Positions 28,763 to 39,062 of a stretch of DNA of 64,000 nt are shown in pieces. Both the position numbers and the translations under genes were made by a program. Origin of the DNA: an uncultured Acidobacteriota bacterium (GTDB lineage: Bacteria > Acidobacteriota > Terriglobia > Terriglobales > Acidobacteriaceae). The stretch covers positions 20,627 through 84,626 of the forward strand of contig CAINND010000078.1 of assembly GCA_903851035.1 (NCBI GenBank), read 5' to 3'. Numbering within the stretch: the first letter of the stretch is position 1; every line of letters starts with the position of its first letter. Under the pieces are notes generated by a model. The model did not search any database and was not told the origin of the DNA. It saw only the letters and a program-made list of their open reading frames with translations.

Positions 28763-29485
28763 CTATTCCTGGCGGCTGCCGTCGCGGCCAAAAAGAGTTG
28801 CGCCCAGGGCTCCGCCCAGCCCGGCCACCACCACAAAACATAGCCCCAGGCAGAGCAATCCCAATGCCCAGAACAAGGCCATGCCGTGGTCGGTGGCCAT
28901 GTAGTTGCCTATGCTCTGCATCATCTGGCGGGTGGCGTCGTCGGGTGCGGCGGCGGTCTGCTGCTTCAGCAGCTCGGCCAGCACCTTGTGCATCTCCGCG
29001 CGATGCCCGGCGCTGAATAGCTGTAGCGAGTTCACAAAGGCCAGCACGCCAAAGCCCCAGCCCCCGGCAAAGATGCCCACCTTCGCGCCCATCCACGATG
29101 AGAGCGCCGGATAGCCCGTGCGGCGGCGATACAGGGTAACGGCCAAGCCTCCGGCGGCGAACATGCACAGCAACGCCAGCGGCACCACGCCAAAGGCCGA
29201 ACCCACGGCGGCCAGCACTCCGGCCAGCACAGCGGCGCTCAGCGCGGCGCGGCGGTTAATGCGCTGCCCGGCCGTAGCTCCAGGATGCGTCTGCCTGCCC
29301 GGCCGCGGTGTTTCCATGGGTTGCGCCGGAGGCTGCACGTCTTCAGGAGTTCCCGGCGGCAGCGGCTCGGTCACCGGCGCCGTCGGCGGATGCACCGGCA
29401 CGCGAATCTGCGGGGCGTGGCACTGGGCGCAGAAAGGCCGCCCATCTTCCACCGTTGCGCCACATTGAGGGCAGGCATGCTCCAT
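28763..29485 (-). CDS. Zinc-ribbon membrane protein of unknown function
   Basis: N-terminal CPQCGATVEDGRPFCAQC zinc ribbon followed by TM segments. Confidence 0.8.
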   Translation of the reverse strand: MEHACPQCGATVEDGRPFCAQCHAPQIRVPVHPPTAPVTEPLPPGTPEDVQPPAQPMETPRPGRQTHPGATAGQRINRRAALSAAVLAGVLAAVGSAFGVVPLALLCMFAAGGLAVTLYRRRTGYPALSSWMGAKVGIFAGGWGFGVLAFVNSLQLFSAGHRAEMHKVLAELLKQQTAAAPDDATRQMMQSIGNYMATDHGMALFWALGLLCLGLCFVVVAGLGGALGATLFGRDGSRQE

Positions 29486-29566
29486 GGGAAGAAACTAACA
29501 GCCCGGTCACCGTGAGGGCAACCGCCACCAGCGCGGCATCCGCCCGGCAGTCTAGGAGCTGGGCTT

Positions 29567-30139
29567 TTAGTGGCCGGCTTCGCGAATCGAGATCAGCGAG
29601 AACTGCGTGCCGCCGCCGTCCGGCCGAACCTTCACGAAGTGCGCGTCGCCCTGTCGTCCCACCTTCAGGTTGGTCGTTCCCGGAGCCTTCGCCGTTGCCG
29701 CGCAAAAGACGGGATCGTTGAAGCCGTGGGTCTTCCAGTCCGAGGAGTTCATTCCAATCTCGATTTCGCCTTCGTCGCGGCACTCCAGCACCTTGCCGTA
29801 GATGGCCAGCTTGTCGCGGTAGTAGGCCAGCACCTGTTCGGGCGCGTCCTTGCTGCTGTAGCTGAGCTTGATGATTTCCATCTTCATGGTCGGCAGGTCG
29901 AGCCCAACGTGCTTTTTGCCCGAGCCCCCGTTGGAAGCGTCAGCCATTGCTCCGGGATAAACCGGAATGCCGGCATCGGCCACCTTCGCGCCCTTGTCCA
30001 CGTTGATGCTGGCGCCGGGCACGCCAATGCTGACGTGCTTTTCTTCTCCATTGCCGCTCTTGCTGATGCGGCAACCACCCGCCGCAAGCAACAGTGCAAG
30101 GGCGAGCAGGGTGATGATTCGCAAAGATGTTTTAGACAT
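29567..30139 (-). CDS. Hypothetical lipoprotein
   Basis: MSKTSLRIITLLALALLLAAGGCRIS lipobox; rest unrecognised. Confidence 0.75.
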   Translation of the reverse strand: MSKTSLRIITLLALALLLAAGGCRISKSGNGEEKHVSIGVPGASINVDKGAKVADAGIPVYPGAMADASNGGSGKKHVGLDLPTMKMEIIKLSYSSKDAPEQVLAYYRDKLAIYGKVLECRDEGEIEIGMNSSDWKTHGFNDPVFCAATAKAPGTTNLKVGRQGDAHFVKVRPDGGGTQFSLISIREAGH

Positions 30140-30225
30140 GGCGCACCTCGTCGGCGGGTTAATCATTGGGCCTGCCCATAGCTACGCAGCCGCCTGGAGA
30201 ATGGTTCCCCGCGCGGAAAAAGACT

Positions 30226-31557
30226 TTAGCGCAGCATCTGCACCAGCAGCCACAGGTTGAGCACGGCAATGGCCACGGCCGTCAGCCAGGCCAGCGCCTT
30301 CAGCCACCGTGGATTCACGAACTCGCCCATCAGTCGGCGATCGCTGGTGAACATCACCAGCGGCACAACGGCAAAGCTAAGCTGCATGCTCAGCACCACC
30401 TGGCTGAAAATGAGCAGCCGCGCCGTGCCGCTCTCCCCGGCCACCACCGTGACGATCACCGCCGGTACGATGGCCACCAGCCGCGTGATCAAACGGCGCA
30501 GCCAGGGGCGCGCCCGCAGTTTCAGGAAGCCTTCCATCACAATCTGTCCGGCCAGCGTCCCGGTCAGTGTGGAGTTCTGTCCGCTGGCCAGCAGCGCCAG
30601 CGCAAAAATGCCGCTTGCGGCCGTAACGCCCAGCAGCGGAGACATCAGCTTGTAGGCATCCTGAATCTCTGCCACGTCATGCCGCCCGGCGCGATAGAAG
30701 GTCGCTGCCGAAACAATCAGGATGGCGGCGTTCACCAGCAGCGCAATCGTCAGGGCCACGGCGCTGTCAATGTTGCAATAGCGCAGCGCTTCGCGCCGTC
30801 CCTCCGGCGTGCGCGCAAAGTCCCGGGTCTGCACAATGGAGGAGTGCAGATACAGGTTGTGCGGCATCACCGTGGCGCCCAGGATGCCGATGGCGATGTA
30901 CAGCATCATGGGATCGTGCAGGATGGCCCCGTCCGGCACGAACATTCCGTGCATCGCCAGCGCCCACTCGGGCCGCGAGAACATCATCTCCAGCCCAAAG
31001 CAGATGCTGATGGTGGTCGTCAGCGTGATGACGATGGCCTCAATGTAGCGGAAGCCGCGGTTTTCCAGCAGCAACAGCAGCAGCACGTCAAAGCCGGTAA
31101 TGACCACGCCGATGACCAGCGGGATATGAAACAGCAGTTGCAGCGCTATGGCCGAGCCAATAACCTCTGCCAGATCGCAGGCGGCAATCGCCACCTCGGC
31201 CAGGACCCACAGCACGAATGAAGTGCGCGGCCCGTAGCGCTCACGGCAGGCCTGTGCCAGGTCGCGGCCCGTCACCACGCCCAGCTTCAGCGACAGGCTT
31301 TGCAGCAATATTGCCATCAGGTTGCTTAAGAAGATGACCCACAACAGGCTGTAGTTGTAGCGCGAGCCTGCCGCCAGGTCCGTCGCCCAGTTGCCGGGAT
31401 CCATGTAGCCCACGGCGATGAGGAAGCCCGGCCCGGCAAAGGTCAGCAGCTTGCGCAGCACGCCGGGGCCGGCCGGCAGAGGGATGCGGGTGTGCACCTC
31501 GGGCAAAGGTGTCGAGGGTGCATCCTGCCGCCAGGGCTGATTCTTAAAGCTCATCAT
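30226..31557 (-). CDS. mntH: NRAMP-family Mn2+/Fe2+ transporter
   Basis: [24 protein letters not shown] (DPGN motif), [10 protein letters not shown]. Confidence 0.95.
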   Translation of the reverse strand: MMSFKNQPWRQDAPSTPLPEVHTRIPLPAGPGVLRKLLTFAGPGFLIAVGYMDPGNWATDLAAGSRYNYSLLWVIFLSNLMAILLQSLSLKLGVVTGRDLAQACRERYGPRTSFVLWVLAEVAIAACDLAEVIGSAIALQLLFHIPLVIGVVITGFDVLLLLLLENRGFRYIEAIVITLTTTISICFGLEMMFSRPEWALAMHGMFVPDGAILHDPMMLYIAIGILGATVMPHNLYLHSSIVQTRDFARTPEGRREALRYCNIDSAVALTIALLVNAAILIVSAATFYRAGRHDVAEIQDAYKLMSPLLGVTAASGIFALALLASGQNSTLTGTLAGQIVMEGFLKLRARPWLRRLITRLVAIVPAVIVTVVAGESGTARLLIFSQVVLSMQLSFAVVPLVMFTSDRRLMGEFVNPRWLKALAWLTAVAIAVLNLWLLVQMLR

Positions 31558-31747
31558 TGGCCATCACGCAGGCAATAACATTCGCCTCCGCTCAAGCCAA
31601 GGCTACCAGAAATGAATCCCGCTGACTGCGCCTGTAGCCCGTGTCAAGCCGTGTTCCCCGGGTCATTGTGGACATCTTCCACATCGCGATTTCAAAGCCG
31701 TTGACTTCGTCCGCGCGACCTCATAACCTTTTGGCCTTGGAGCAGCC

Positions 31748-33016
31748 ATGAAAGTCCTCGTACTTGGCGGCGGCGGCCGCGAACACGCACTCGTCTGGAA
31801 GCTGAAGCAATCTCCTCGCGTCACCGAGGTTTTCTGCGCCCCGGGCAACGCCGGCATTGCGCAGGAGGCCACCTGCCTGCCCTGCGACCTCAATCGCCTG
31901 GATTCCATCGTGGAAGCCACGCTGAAGGCCGCGCCCGATCTGGTCGTTGTCGGCCCCGAAGTGCCTTTAATGCTGGGCACGGTGGACGAGCTGCGCCGCC
32001 GCGGCATCCCCGTCTTTGGCCCCACCCAGGCCGCCGCGCAACTGGAATCCAGCAAGGCCTTCAGCAAGGCCTTTATGACGCGCCACCGCATCCCCACCGC
32101 GCTCTATGTGCAGGTGCATCAGGCCAGTGAGATTAAGGCCGCGCTCGCCAACTTCAGCGCTCCCATCGTCGTCAAGGCCGATGGCCTGGCCGCAGGCAAG
32201 GGCGTCGTCATAGCCGCCACCAAGGAAGAGGCCGCGCAGGTGGCCGCCGATATGCTCAACGGCTCGCTCGGCGAGGCCGGCAAGCACGTGCTCTTTGAGG
32301 AGCATCTCGTCGGCGAGGAGATCAGCTTCCTGCTCATCAGCGATGGCGAGCGCGTGGCCCCTCTGGTGGCCGCGCAGGACCACAAACGCATTGGCGATGG
32401 CGATACCGGCCCCAACACGGGCGGCATGGGCGCCTACTCCATCTCCACCCTGGTGGATGACAACATGCGCGACTGGCTGCTGCGCCACGTCGCCCAACCC
32501 GTCATCGACGGCATGGCCGCCGAGGGCATGCCTTACACCGGAATCCTGTACGCGGGCCTGATGATGACTGCGCGCGGCCCCATGGTGCTGGAGTTCAACT
32601 GCCGCTTTGGCGACCCCGAGACCCAGCCCATCCTCATGCGCCTGGAAAGCGACCTGGTCGAGGCCTTTGAAGCCAGCATCGAAGGCCGCATCAGCGACGG
32701 CGTCTTCCACTGGACGCCCGACCCCAGCGTCTGCGTCGTCCTAGCCGCCGGAGGCTACCCCGGCACGCCCGAAAAAGGCAAAGAGATTCACGGACTCGAC
32801 ACGGCTGCGGCCATGGCTGGCGTCAAGGTCTTCCACGCCGGAACAGCTATGAAGGACGGCAAGATCGTCACCGCCGGAGGCCGCGTGCTGGGCGTCACCG
32901 CCCGCGCCACCTCGCTGGAAGCAGCCGTCACCCGCGCCTATGAGGCCGTCGGCAAAATTCACTTTGACGGCATGCAGTACCGCACCGATATCGCTCACCG
33001 CCGCCTCAAGAAGTAG
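31748..33016 (+). CDS. purD: Phosphoribosylamine-glycine ligase
   Basis: MKVLVLGGGGREHALVWKL, KADGLAAGKGVVIA, EFNCRFGDPETQ. Confidence 0.97.
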   Translation: MKVLVLGGGGREHALVWKLKQSPRVTEVFCAPGNAGIAQEATCLPCDLNRLDSIVEATLKAAPDLVVVGPEVPLMLGTVDELRRRGIPVFGPTQAAAQLESSKAFSKAFMTRHRIPTALYVQVHQASEIKAALANFSAPIVVKADGLAAGKGVVIAATKEEAAQVAADMLNGSLGEAGKHVLFEEHLVGEEISFLLISDGERVAPLVAAQDHKRIGDGDTGPNTGGMGAYSISTLVDDNMRDWLLRHVAQPVIDGMAAEGMPYTGILYAGLMMTARGPMVLEFNCRFGDPETQPILMRLESDLVEAFEASIEGRISDGVFHWTPDPSVCVVLAAGGYPGTPEKGKEIHGLDTAAAMAGVKVFHAGTAMKDGKIVTAGGRVLGVTARATSLEAAVTRAYEAVGKIHFDGMQYRTDIAHRRLKK

Positions 33017-33115
33017 CCTTCGGGCGGCCCGTGTGCGGCATCTTCCACGCAGAAGCGGAGTCTTTGGCTTGCCCGAGGATTCCACCTCCGCCCCGCAAAA
33101 TGAGAGAATAGCCCC

Positions 33116-33628
33116 ATGGAAAAGAAACCGCTCGTCTCCATCGTCATGGGCAGTGACAGCGACCTCGAGGTGATGAACGAGGCTGCCAAGGCCCTCGAAC
33201 TCTTCGACATTCCCTACGAGATTGACGTCAGCTCGGCGCACCGCTCCCCGGCACGCACCAGTGAATTCAGCCGCAAGGCCGCCGGACGCGGCATCAAGGT
33301 CATCATCGCCGGAGCCGGTGGCGCCGCCCACTTGGCCGGCGTCATCGCCGCGGAGAGCATCCTGCCGGTCATCGCCGTGCCCATCGCCGCCACGCCCCTC
33401 GGCGGGCTGGACGCCCTGCTGGCCATGGTGCAGATGCCCGCCGGAATCCCCGTTGCCACCGTCGCCATCGGCAAGATGGGCGCCACCAACGCCGGAATCC
33501 TGGCCGCGCAGATTATCGCCACCGGTAACGCCAAACTGACCGCGAAGCTCTACGCCTACAAGGAAAAGCTCGCCGCGGGAGTGGAAGAGAAATCGCGCAA
33601 GCTGCAGGCCGCCCGCGCCAAGCACTAG
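33116..33628 (+). CDS. purE: 5-(carboxyamino)imidazole ribonucleotide mutase
   Basis: VSIVMGSDSDLEVMNEAAKALELF, SAHRSPARTSEFSR, GAGGAAHLAGV. Confidence 0.96.
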   Translation: MEKKPLVSIVMGSDSDLEVMNEAAKALELFDIPYEIDVSSAHRSPARTSEFSRKAAGRGIKVIIAGAGGAAHLAGVIAAESILPVIAVPIAATPLGGLDALLAMVQMPAGIPVATVAIGKMGATNAGILAAQIIATGNAKLTAKLYAYKEKLAAGVEEKSRKLQAARAKH

Positions 33629-33663
33629 GCTGGCACGCTTTGCCGTACTCGCCGCACATAGCA

Positions 33664-33696
33664 AAAGGCCAGCCCTCGCGGCTGGCCTTTGATTTT
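33664..33696. terminator. Bidirectional terminator between purE and osmC-like gene
   Basis: Perfect 11-bp stem AAAGGCCAGCC-CTCGC-GGCTGGCCTTT with flanking T/A tracts. Confidence 0.85.
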
Positions 33697-33716
33697 CTCG
33701 TGCACAAAATTGCGGC

Positions 33717-34130
33717 TTACTTCGCAGCCGCGCTCGCCGTTCGAACCTCCAGCGCAATCTTCGGAGGATGAAGCAGCGTGTTGTGGATCAGGCAGCGGTG
33801 CACGGCCTCTTCCACGCCTTTGCGATGTTCTTCGCTCAGTTCCACCGGCACATCCAACTCAATGCGGAAGTCATCCAACCGCGCCGGGTTCTTCGCCTTG
33901 TCGCAGGTCACGCGAACCTTCGTCCCGGCCACCTCCAGCTTATTGCGCTTGAAATAGTCCACCGCGTAGTAGCCCGCGCAGCTTCCCAGGCTGGCCAGCA
34001 GCAACTCCGGCGGCGTCATGCCCTCGTCAAAGCCGTGATTGCTCTCCGGCTGATCGCTGACCACCTTGTTGCGTCCCGCCGTCATCTCAAACTGCACGGC
34101 GCCCAGATGTTCTACTTTTACTTCCAGCAT
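33717..34130 (-). CDS. OsmC/Ohr family protein
   Basis: LLLASLGSCAGYYAVDYFKR and EAVHRCLIHNTLLHPP: two conserved Cys regions of OsmC family. Confidence 0.9.
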   Translation of the reverse strand: MLEVKVEHLGAVQFEMTAGRNKVVSDQPESNHGFDEGMTPPELLLASLGSCAGYYAVDYFKRNKLEVAGTKVRVTCDKAKNPARLDDFRIELDVPVELSEEHRKGVEEAVHRCLIHNTLLHPPKIALEVRTASAAAK

Positions 34131-34156
34131 GGCTCTCTCCTCTGCTTGATTCCTGC

Positions 34157-34711
34157 TTAAACGATGCTTGCGCCCAGCCGTGCATCCAGCTTTTCGCGCA
34201 GCGCCTGCCGCGCGCGGTGCAGTCGGCTCTTCATCGCCGCCAGCGATATTCCCAGCTTCGCGGCTACTTCTTCGCCGCTCAGGTCTTCCACGTCGCGCAG
34301 CATGTAAACCTCGCGCGCATCCTCCGGCAACTCTGAAACGGCCTGCCACAACAGGTCCTTGATCTCCTGCCGCGCCACGACTACATCCTGCAGCTCTCCC
34401 GGCTGCACCAGCTCCGCGCTCTCCTCCATCTCGGAGAGTTGCAGCAACGGCGCCATCGTCTCCCGCTCGCGAAGCTGCCAGCAGAGGCGGCGGGCAATCT
34501 GCGCCAGCCACGCCCGGAAGGCCTTCGAATCGCGCAACTGCTCCAGGCTGCGGAAGGCCTTCAGCAGCGCCTCCATCAGTACGTCTTCCGCGTCTTCGTG
34601 ATTGCCGCAGACGCGCAACATCTGCCGGTACACCGCGTCCTTGTGCTCGTTGGCCAGCTCTTCAAAGTTTATGTTGGCGATTGTGCCGCAAACTTCGGCG
34701 CTGTGCCGCAC
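34157..34711 (-). CDS. ECF-type RNA polymerase sigma factor
   Basis: Region 2 (FEELANEHKDAVYRQMLRVCGNHEDAEDVLMEALLKAFRSLEQL) and region 4 (LPEDAREVYMLRDVEDLSGEEVAAKLGISLAAMKSRLHRARQALRE). Confidence 0.93.
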   Translation of the reverse strand: MRHSAEVCGTIANINFEELANEHKDAVYRQMLRVCGNHEDAEDVLMEALLKAFRSLEQLRDSKAFRAWLAQIARRLCWQLRERETMAPLLQLSEMEESAELVQPGELQDVVVARQEIKDLLWQAVSELPEDAREVYMLRDVEDLSGEEVAAKLGISLAAMKSRLHRARQALREKLDARLGASIV

Positions 34712-35266
34712 TTATCCGCAGCAGGGGTTCTGCGTCGTTCCGTTCTCGGCCACACGCGCCTGGTTCCACGGCATTTTGGCCAGCAGAATCCCCATCCCGC
34801 AGATGTCGGTCGCTCCCGCAAAGGTCAGCCCGGCGCCAATGAACATCGCCAGCCAGATGCCGCCATGCACACCGCTCGCGGCCAGCATCGTACCCACCAG
34901 CACCAGCAAACCCGCCACCAGTCGCACCTGCCGCTCCAGCGACCACCGTGTACGCGCTGAGGTCACAACCTCCAACCCGTTCCTAATCCAGGCATCGGTG
35001 CCGCCCGCCAGCACCTGTACTCCGGCGGCCTGTCCCATCCAGCCCGCCACAATCTGCGCCCGCGTGCCGCCCTTGCAGATCAGCACCACGCCGTCCGACA
35101 GCAGCAGATCCTTTTTGCGCGCCTCGAACTGATCCATGGGAATATTCATCGCGCAGGGAATGTGTCCGGCTGCGAATTCGCTCGCGGTCCTGACGTCAAT
35201 CATCTGCGGACGGCGGCCCTTCGCCAGCTCCGCCTTCAACTCTTCCACGCTTACCAGTGTGCTCAT
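34712..35266 (-). CDS. Rhodanese-domain membrane protein
   Basis: LICKGGTRAQIVAGWM active-site loop (CKGGTR), C-terminal hydrophobic domain resembling DUF2892-type tail ending NPCCG. Confidence 0.9.
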   Translation of the reverse strand: MSTLVSVEELKAELAKGRRPQMIDVRTASEFAAGHIPCAMNIPMDQFEARKKDLLLSDGVVLICKGGTRAQIVAGWMGQAAGVQVLAGGTDAWIRNGLEVVTSARTRWSLERQVRLVAGLLVLVGTMLAASGVHGGIWLAMFIGAGLTFAGATDICGMGILLAKMPWNQARVAENGTTQNPCCG

Positions 35267-35344
35267 CTGTTGATTGCCTCTATCTATCAAGAGCGTTTCC
35301 AGCGGAAAAGGATTCGTCCTAGCTGTTTTTACGCGAAAAGAAAC

Positions 35345-35363
35345 GGCGGCCACGCAGGCCGCC
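35345..35363 (-). terminator. Rho-independent terminator of the polysaccharide deacetylase gene
   Basis: GGCGGCC-ACGCA-GGCCGCC; minus strand then GTTTCTTTT. Confidence 0.7.
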
Positions 35364-35389
35364 CTTTCACTACATTCCTAAGTGACTCC

Positions 35390-36145
35390 CTAGCCCGCCA
35401 TGCCGCCCATGCCAAAGGGCAGCTTGATGTCCGGACGAAGCTGCATCATCTCCGTCACGGTCAAAAAGACGAAGCCCTTGTCTTTGTATTCGGCAATCAG
35501 CTCGTCGGTGGCGCTGACGGTGTGGCTGCGGTCTTCTCCCATGCGCAGGTGCCCGCCATCGTGCAGCAGCACCACTTCGCCGCCGGCAATCTGGCGCCGC
35601 GCGTGCTTCACTATCTCCGCCGGGGACTTGGCCGACCAGTCAAAGCAGGTCACCCGCCACATCACCGGAAACATCTTCATCTCCTCCACCACCTTGAAGG
35701 TGCCGGGGCGGCGGCCGCCAAAGGGCGGACGGAAGAGGAAGGGCCGCTCGCCGGTGGCTTCTTCAATCGCCAAATTGGTCTCTTCCAGTTCCTGGCGCAG
35801 CTTCGCCTCGCTGGAAAAAATCAGGTTCGGATGCGAGTAGCTGTGATTTCCAATGGCGTGCCCGGCCTGCTGCACCGCCAGCGCAACTTCCGGATGCTGC
35901 CGCACATATTTGCCCAGCATGAAGAACGTTGCCGGAACCTGGTGTTTGGCCAGCACCTCCAGCAGCTTCATCGTCCAGGGATCGTTCGGTCCGTCGTCAT
36001 AGGTAAGGGCCAATACCTTCAGGCCTTCTTTGACGCCGCTAAAGTTTGCGCCGTAGAGCTGCGACCATGGAACCATGGTGTGTGCTCCGGCAAAGGTGGC
36101 GGCTCCGGCCGCCAGGGCTCCTGCTACATATCCAATCATCGTCAT
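35390..36145 (-). CDS. Polysaccharide deacetylase family protein
   Basis: ALTYDDGPNDPWTMKLLEVLAKHQVPATFFMLGKYV...IGNHSYSHPNL...FRPPFGGR (NodB homology). Confidence 0.94.
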   Translation of the reverse strand: MTMIGYVAGALAAGAATFAGAHTMVPWSQLYGANFSGVKEGLKVLALTYDDGPNDPWTMKLLEVLAKHQVPATFFMLGKYVRQHPEVALAVQQAGHAIGNHSYSHPNLIFSSEAKLRQELEETNLAIEEATGERPFLFRPPFGGRRPGTFKVVEEMKMFPVMWRVTCFDWSAKSPAEIVKHARRQIAGGEVVLLHDGGHLRMGEDRSHTVSATDELIAEYKDKGFVFLTVTEMMQLRPDIKLPFGMGGMAG

Positions 36146-36258
36146 GGATTTTATCGCTTTCCACCGCTCTGCGGAAAACAGCCGTTGCCCGCCCGCGCGC
36201 AGCGCGTTATGCTTCCCAAAGAGCCTGCTCCGTTCGCGCCGGCCCGCGACCCTTCACC

Positions 36259-36921
36259 ATGGCAAATTTCTTCGAACCATCCCGCTACATCGCCGTTGAA
36301 GGTCCCATCCGTGTCGGCAAAAGCACCCTGGCCCGCTACCTGGCCCAGCAGTTGCGCGGGCAACTCATTCAGGAGCCGGAAGATAACCCCTTTTTGACGG
36401 CTTTTTACCGGGACGAGCCGGGCGCCGCTTTCCAGGCGCAGATGTCCTTTCTAATCAGTCGCTTTGAGCAGCTACACCCGCTGAACGAAGCGCGCAAATC
36501 GCAGAAGATCGTCATCACCGACTACATCTTTGAAAAAGATAAGCTCTTTGCCAACTTGAACTTGAATGACGACGAGCTGGCGGTTTACGACCGCTACTAC
36601 AAGCTGCTGCGCGCCCAGGTGCCCACGCCGGACCTCGTCATCTACCTGCAGGCGCCCGTGGACGTGTTGCGTAAACGGCTGCGCCGCAAGAACATATCGC
36701 AGGAAAAAGCCATCAGTGACGATTACATGGAAGAGGTGCTGAAGGCCTACGAACACTTCTTCTTCCACTACTCGGCCAGCGACCTGCTGGTGGTAAATAC
36801 GGCAGAGATTGACTTTGTGGAGCGCAGCGAAGACCTGCAAACGCTGTTGCGCCGCGTCAGCGAGCCCATCAAGGGCACGCAGTATTTTCTTCCTTTGGGC
36901 TCGCAGGGAAATCAGGAATAG
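36259..36921 (+). CDS. Deoxynucleoside kinase
   Basis: RYIAVEGPIRVGKSTLARYLAQQL (P-loop), ITDYIFEKDKLFA, DLVIYLQAPVDVLRKRLRRKN. Confidence 0.92.
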   Translation: MANFFEPSRYIAVEGPIRVGKSTLARYLAQQLRGQLIQEPEDNPFLTAFYRDEPGAAFQAQMSFLISRFEQLHPLNEARKSQKIVITDYIFEKDKLFANLNLNDDELAVYDRYYKLLRAQVPTPDLVIYLQAPVDVLRKRLRRKNISQEKAISDDYMEEVLKAYEHFFFHYSASDLLVVNTAEIDFVERSEDLQTLLRRVSEPIKGTQYFLPLGSQGNQE

Positions 36922-37065
36922 CCTCACCTTTTCATCTCATTTTTTGAAACTCTCTTCACAACTTATGCCCCATCAGTTGTTTACAATGGCGCATAGGTTC
37001 GGTTCCGGCCATGGCGGCGGAGCCCGCGCGCGCTTGGCGCACCACAGGTTTGCCGAGGTACAGGA

Positions 37066-37473
37066 ATGCCGTTATTCGAGTGGAAGGACGAGTACTCGGT
37101 CAGCGTGCTGCGCTTTGACCGTGAGCATCAGAAACTCTTCAATCTTATCAACGAGTTGAACGATGCCATGGCGGAAGGGCGGGGGCGCTTTGTCGCCGTG
37201 CGCGTGCTGCGCGAATTGAGCGAGTACGCGCGCTGGCACTTCAGCGGCGAAGAATCGGCCATGCGGCGGGCCGGCTATCCTGATCTGGAACAACACATTA
37301 CCGAGCATGAGACCTTCGTCAAAACGGTCAACGGCTACTACGAGCAGTACTCCGGCGGGCAGAGCGGCATTCCCATCGATCTGCTTTATTTTCTGCGCGA
37401 TTGGCTGACAAAACACATTCTGGAAAGCGACCGCCGGTACGCCGAATCGCTGAACAAAGCAGGCATCCACTAG
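37066..37473 (+). CDS. Bacteriohemerythrin
   Basis: FDREHQKLFNLINELNDAM...YARWHFSGEESAMRRAGYPDLEQHITEHETF...WLTKHILESDRRYA di-iron ligand pattern. Confidence 0.93.
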   Translation: MPLFEWKDEYSVSVLRFDREHQKLFNLINELNDAMAEGRGRFVAVRVLRELSEYARWHFSGEESAMRRAGYPDLEQHITEHETFVKTVNGYYEQYSGGQSGIPIDLLYFLRDWLTKHILESDRRYAESLNKAGIH

Positions 37474-37497
37474 CCTGCAGCGGCGTAAAATAAGCGC

Positions 37498-37995
37498 ATG
37501 ATCACCGCAGAAAGTCCCTTCTCCGTACTGACCGCCGTGGCCGCACCGGCGCTGCTTACCAACTCCTCTACCGTATTGGTGCTCGGCCTGGGTAATCGCA
37601 TTGCCCGCGTGGTGGATCGCACCCGCACCGTGGCCGGCGTGATGGCCCGCACCGAAGAGGGCTGCGAGTTGTATATGCGCCTGCAGCAGCAGGCCGGGCT
37701 GCTGGGCCGCCGCAGGGAATACCTGGGCCACGCTTTGCGCCTGGGCTATGCCGCGGTGGGTGGCTTTGCCGCCGAGGCCTTGGTGGCCGTGATGGGCGGA
37801 ACCCTGGTGCATTACGAGTATCACTGGGAGGCGCGCCTGGCGGCACTGGCGGCATTGACCATTGGCTTTGCCAGCGTGGGCAGCCTGGTGATGGCCTGCG
37901 TGTACATGGTGCGGGAGACGGCCGTGGCCCTGGACAATCTGAGCGAAGAGGCCAAGACGGTGATGATGGAAGCCGCCCGCGAACTCCGCAAGTAG
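37498..37995 (+). CDS. DUF2721-like membrane protein
   Basis: SVLTAVAAPALLTNSSTVLVLGLGNRIARVVDRTR pattern. Confidence 0.75.
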   Translation: MITAESPFSVLTAVAAPALLTNSSTVLVLGLGNRIARVVDRTRTVAGVMARTEEGCELYMRLQQQAGLLGRRREYLGHALRLGYAAVGGFAAEALVAVMGGTLVHYEYHWEARLAALAALTIGFASVGSLVMACVYMVRETAVALDNLSEEAKTVMMEAARELRK

Positions 37996-38118
37996 AAACA
38001 AGCCCTGCTGTTTGCTCATGGCTTGGGAGCGGACTAGAATCAGCACGGCCAGCCGGGGCCAAACCCTTCCGGCAGACAGGTGGCATCCGCCCGCGGCGGA
38101 GCTGCACTGGAGGACACA

Positions 38119-39021
38119 ATGAGCATCACCACCGGAGACTTCCGGCAGCGCGTGGCCGTGCAGACGCTGGCCGAGAAGAAGCATCGCCACGAACCCATTA
38201 TTTGCCTGACCGCCTATGACTACAGCGCCGCACGCCTGGCTGACGAAGCCGGCGTGGAGCTGGTGCTGGTGGGCGACAGCCTGGCCCAGGTAGTGCTGGG
38301 CTATGACAGCACTCTGCCGGTAACGATGGAAGAGATGCTGCATCACACGCACGCCACGCGGAGGGGCGTCAAGCGGGCCTTCCTTGTGGCTGACATGCCC
38401 TTTGGCAGCTATCACACGGGCGAGCAGCAGGCATTGGAGAACGCCACGCGCTTTGTGAAAGAGGCGGGCGCAGAGGCGGTGAAGATTGAAGGCGGCGTAA
38501 GCCGCGCGGCGCTGGTGCGGCGCATCATTGAGGCGGAGATTCCCGTGGTTGGCCACATCGGACTGACACCGCAGTCGGTACACAAGATGGGCGGCTACAA
38601 GGTGCAGGGCAAAACCGCGGCCGCCATGGATCAACTTCGTCGCGATGCTGCGGCCCTGGACGCGGCCGGAGTGTGCGCCCTGGTGCTGGAGGGGATTCCG
38701 CGCGAGCTGGCGGCAAAGATCACCGCCGAGGTTGCCACGCCAACGATTGGCATTGGCGCGGGGCCGGAGTGCGACGGGCAGATATTGGTCTTCCACGATC
38801 TGCTCGGGCTGACCTTTAACGCCGCGCCGAAGTTTGTGCGGCGCTACGCGGCGGTCGGCGAGGCGATTACGGCGGCCATCCAGGCCTATGGTGAAGATGT
38901 GAAGCAGCGCAGCTTCCCCTCCGACGCGGAAAGTTATCATCTGCCGCGCGAGTCGCAGGCGGCGCTGGAAGCGCAGACATCTTCACGCACCATTCCACCG
39001 CTGGTGGCCAACAAGAAGTAA
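38119..39021 (+). CDS. panB: 3-methyl-2-oxobutanoate hydroxymethyltransferase
   Basis: MLTAYDYSAA-type start (CLTAYDYSAARLADEAGVELVLVGDSLAQVVLGYDSTLPVTMEEML), GHIGLTPQSVHKMGGYKVQGK. Confidence 0.96.
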   Translation: MSITTGDFRQRVAVQTLAEKKHRHEPIICLTAYDYSAARLADEAGVELVLVGDSLAQVVLGYDSTLPVTMEEMLHHTHATRRGVKRAFLVADMPFGSYHTGEQQALENATRFVKEAGAEAVKIEGGVSRAALVRRIIEAEIPVVGHIGLTPQSVHKMGGYKVQGKTAAAMDQLRRDAAALDAAGVCALVLEGIPRELAAKITAEVATPTIGIGAGPECDGQILVFHDLLGLTFNAAPKFVRRYAAVGEAITAAIQAYGEDVKQRSFPSDAESYHLPRESQAALEAQTSSRTIPPLVANKK

Positions 39022-39062
39022 GAGACGGAAAGCAGGATAGGCCTGAAAGCAGGACAGAGAAG

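Noticed and set aside
37072-38940. 622-aa minus-strand ORF
   Set aside because: Antisense to bacteriohemerythrin, DUF2721 and panB; His/Gly/Ala-rich composition typical of shadow ORFs in GC-rich genes.
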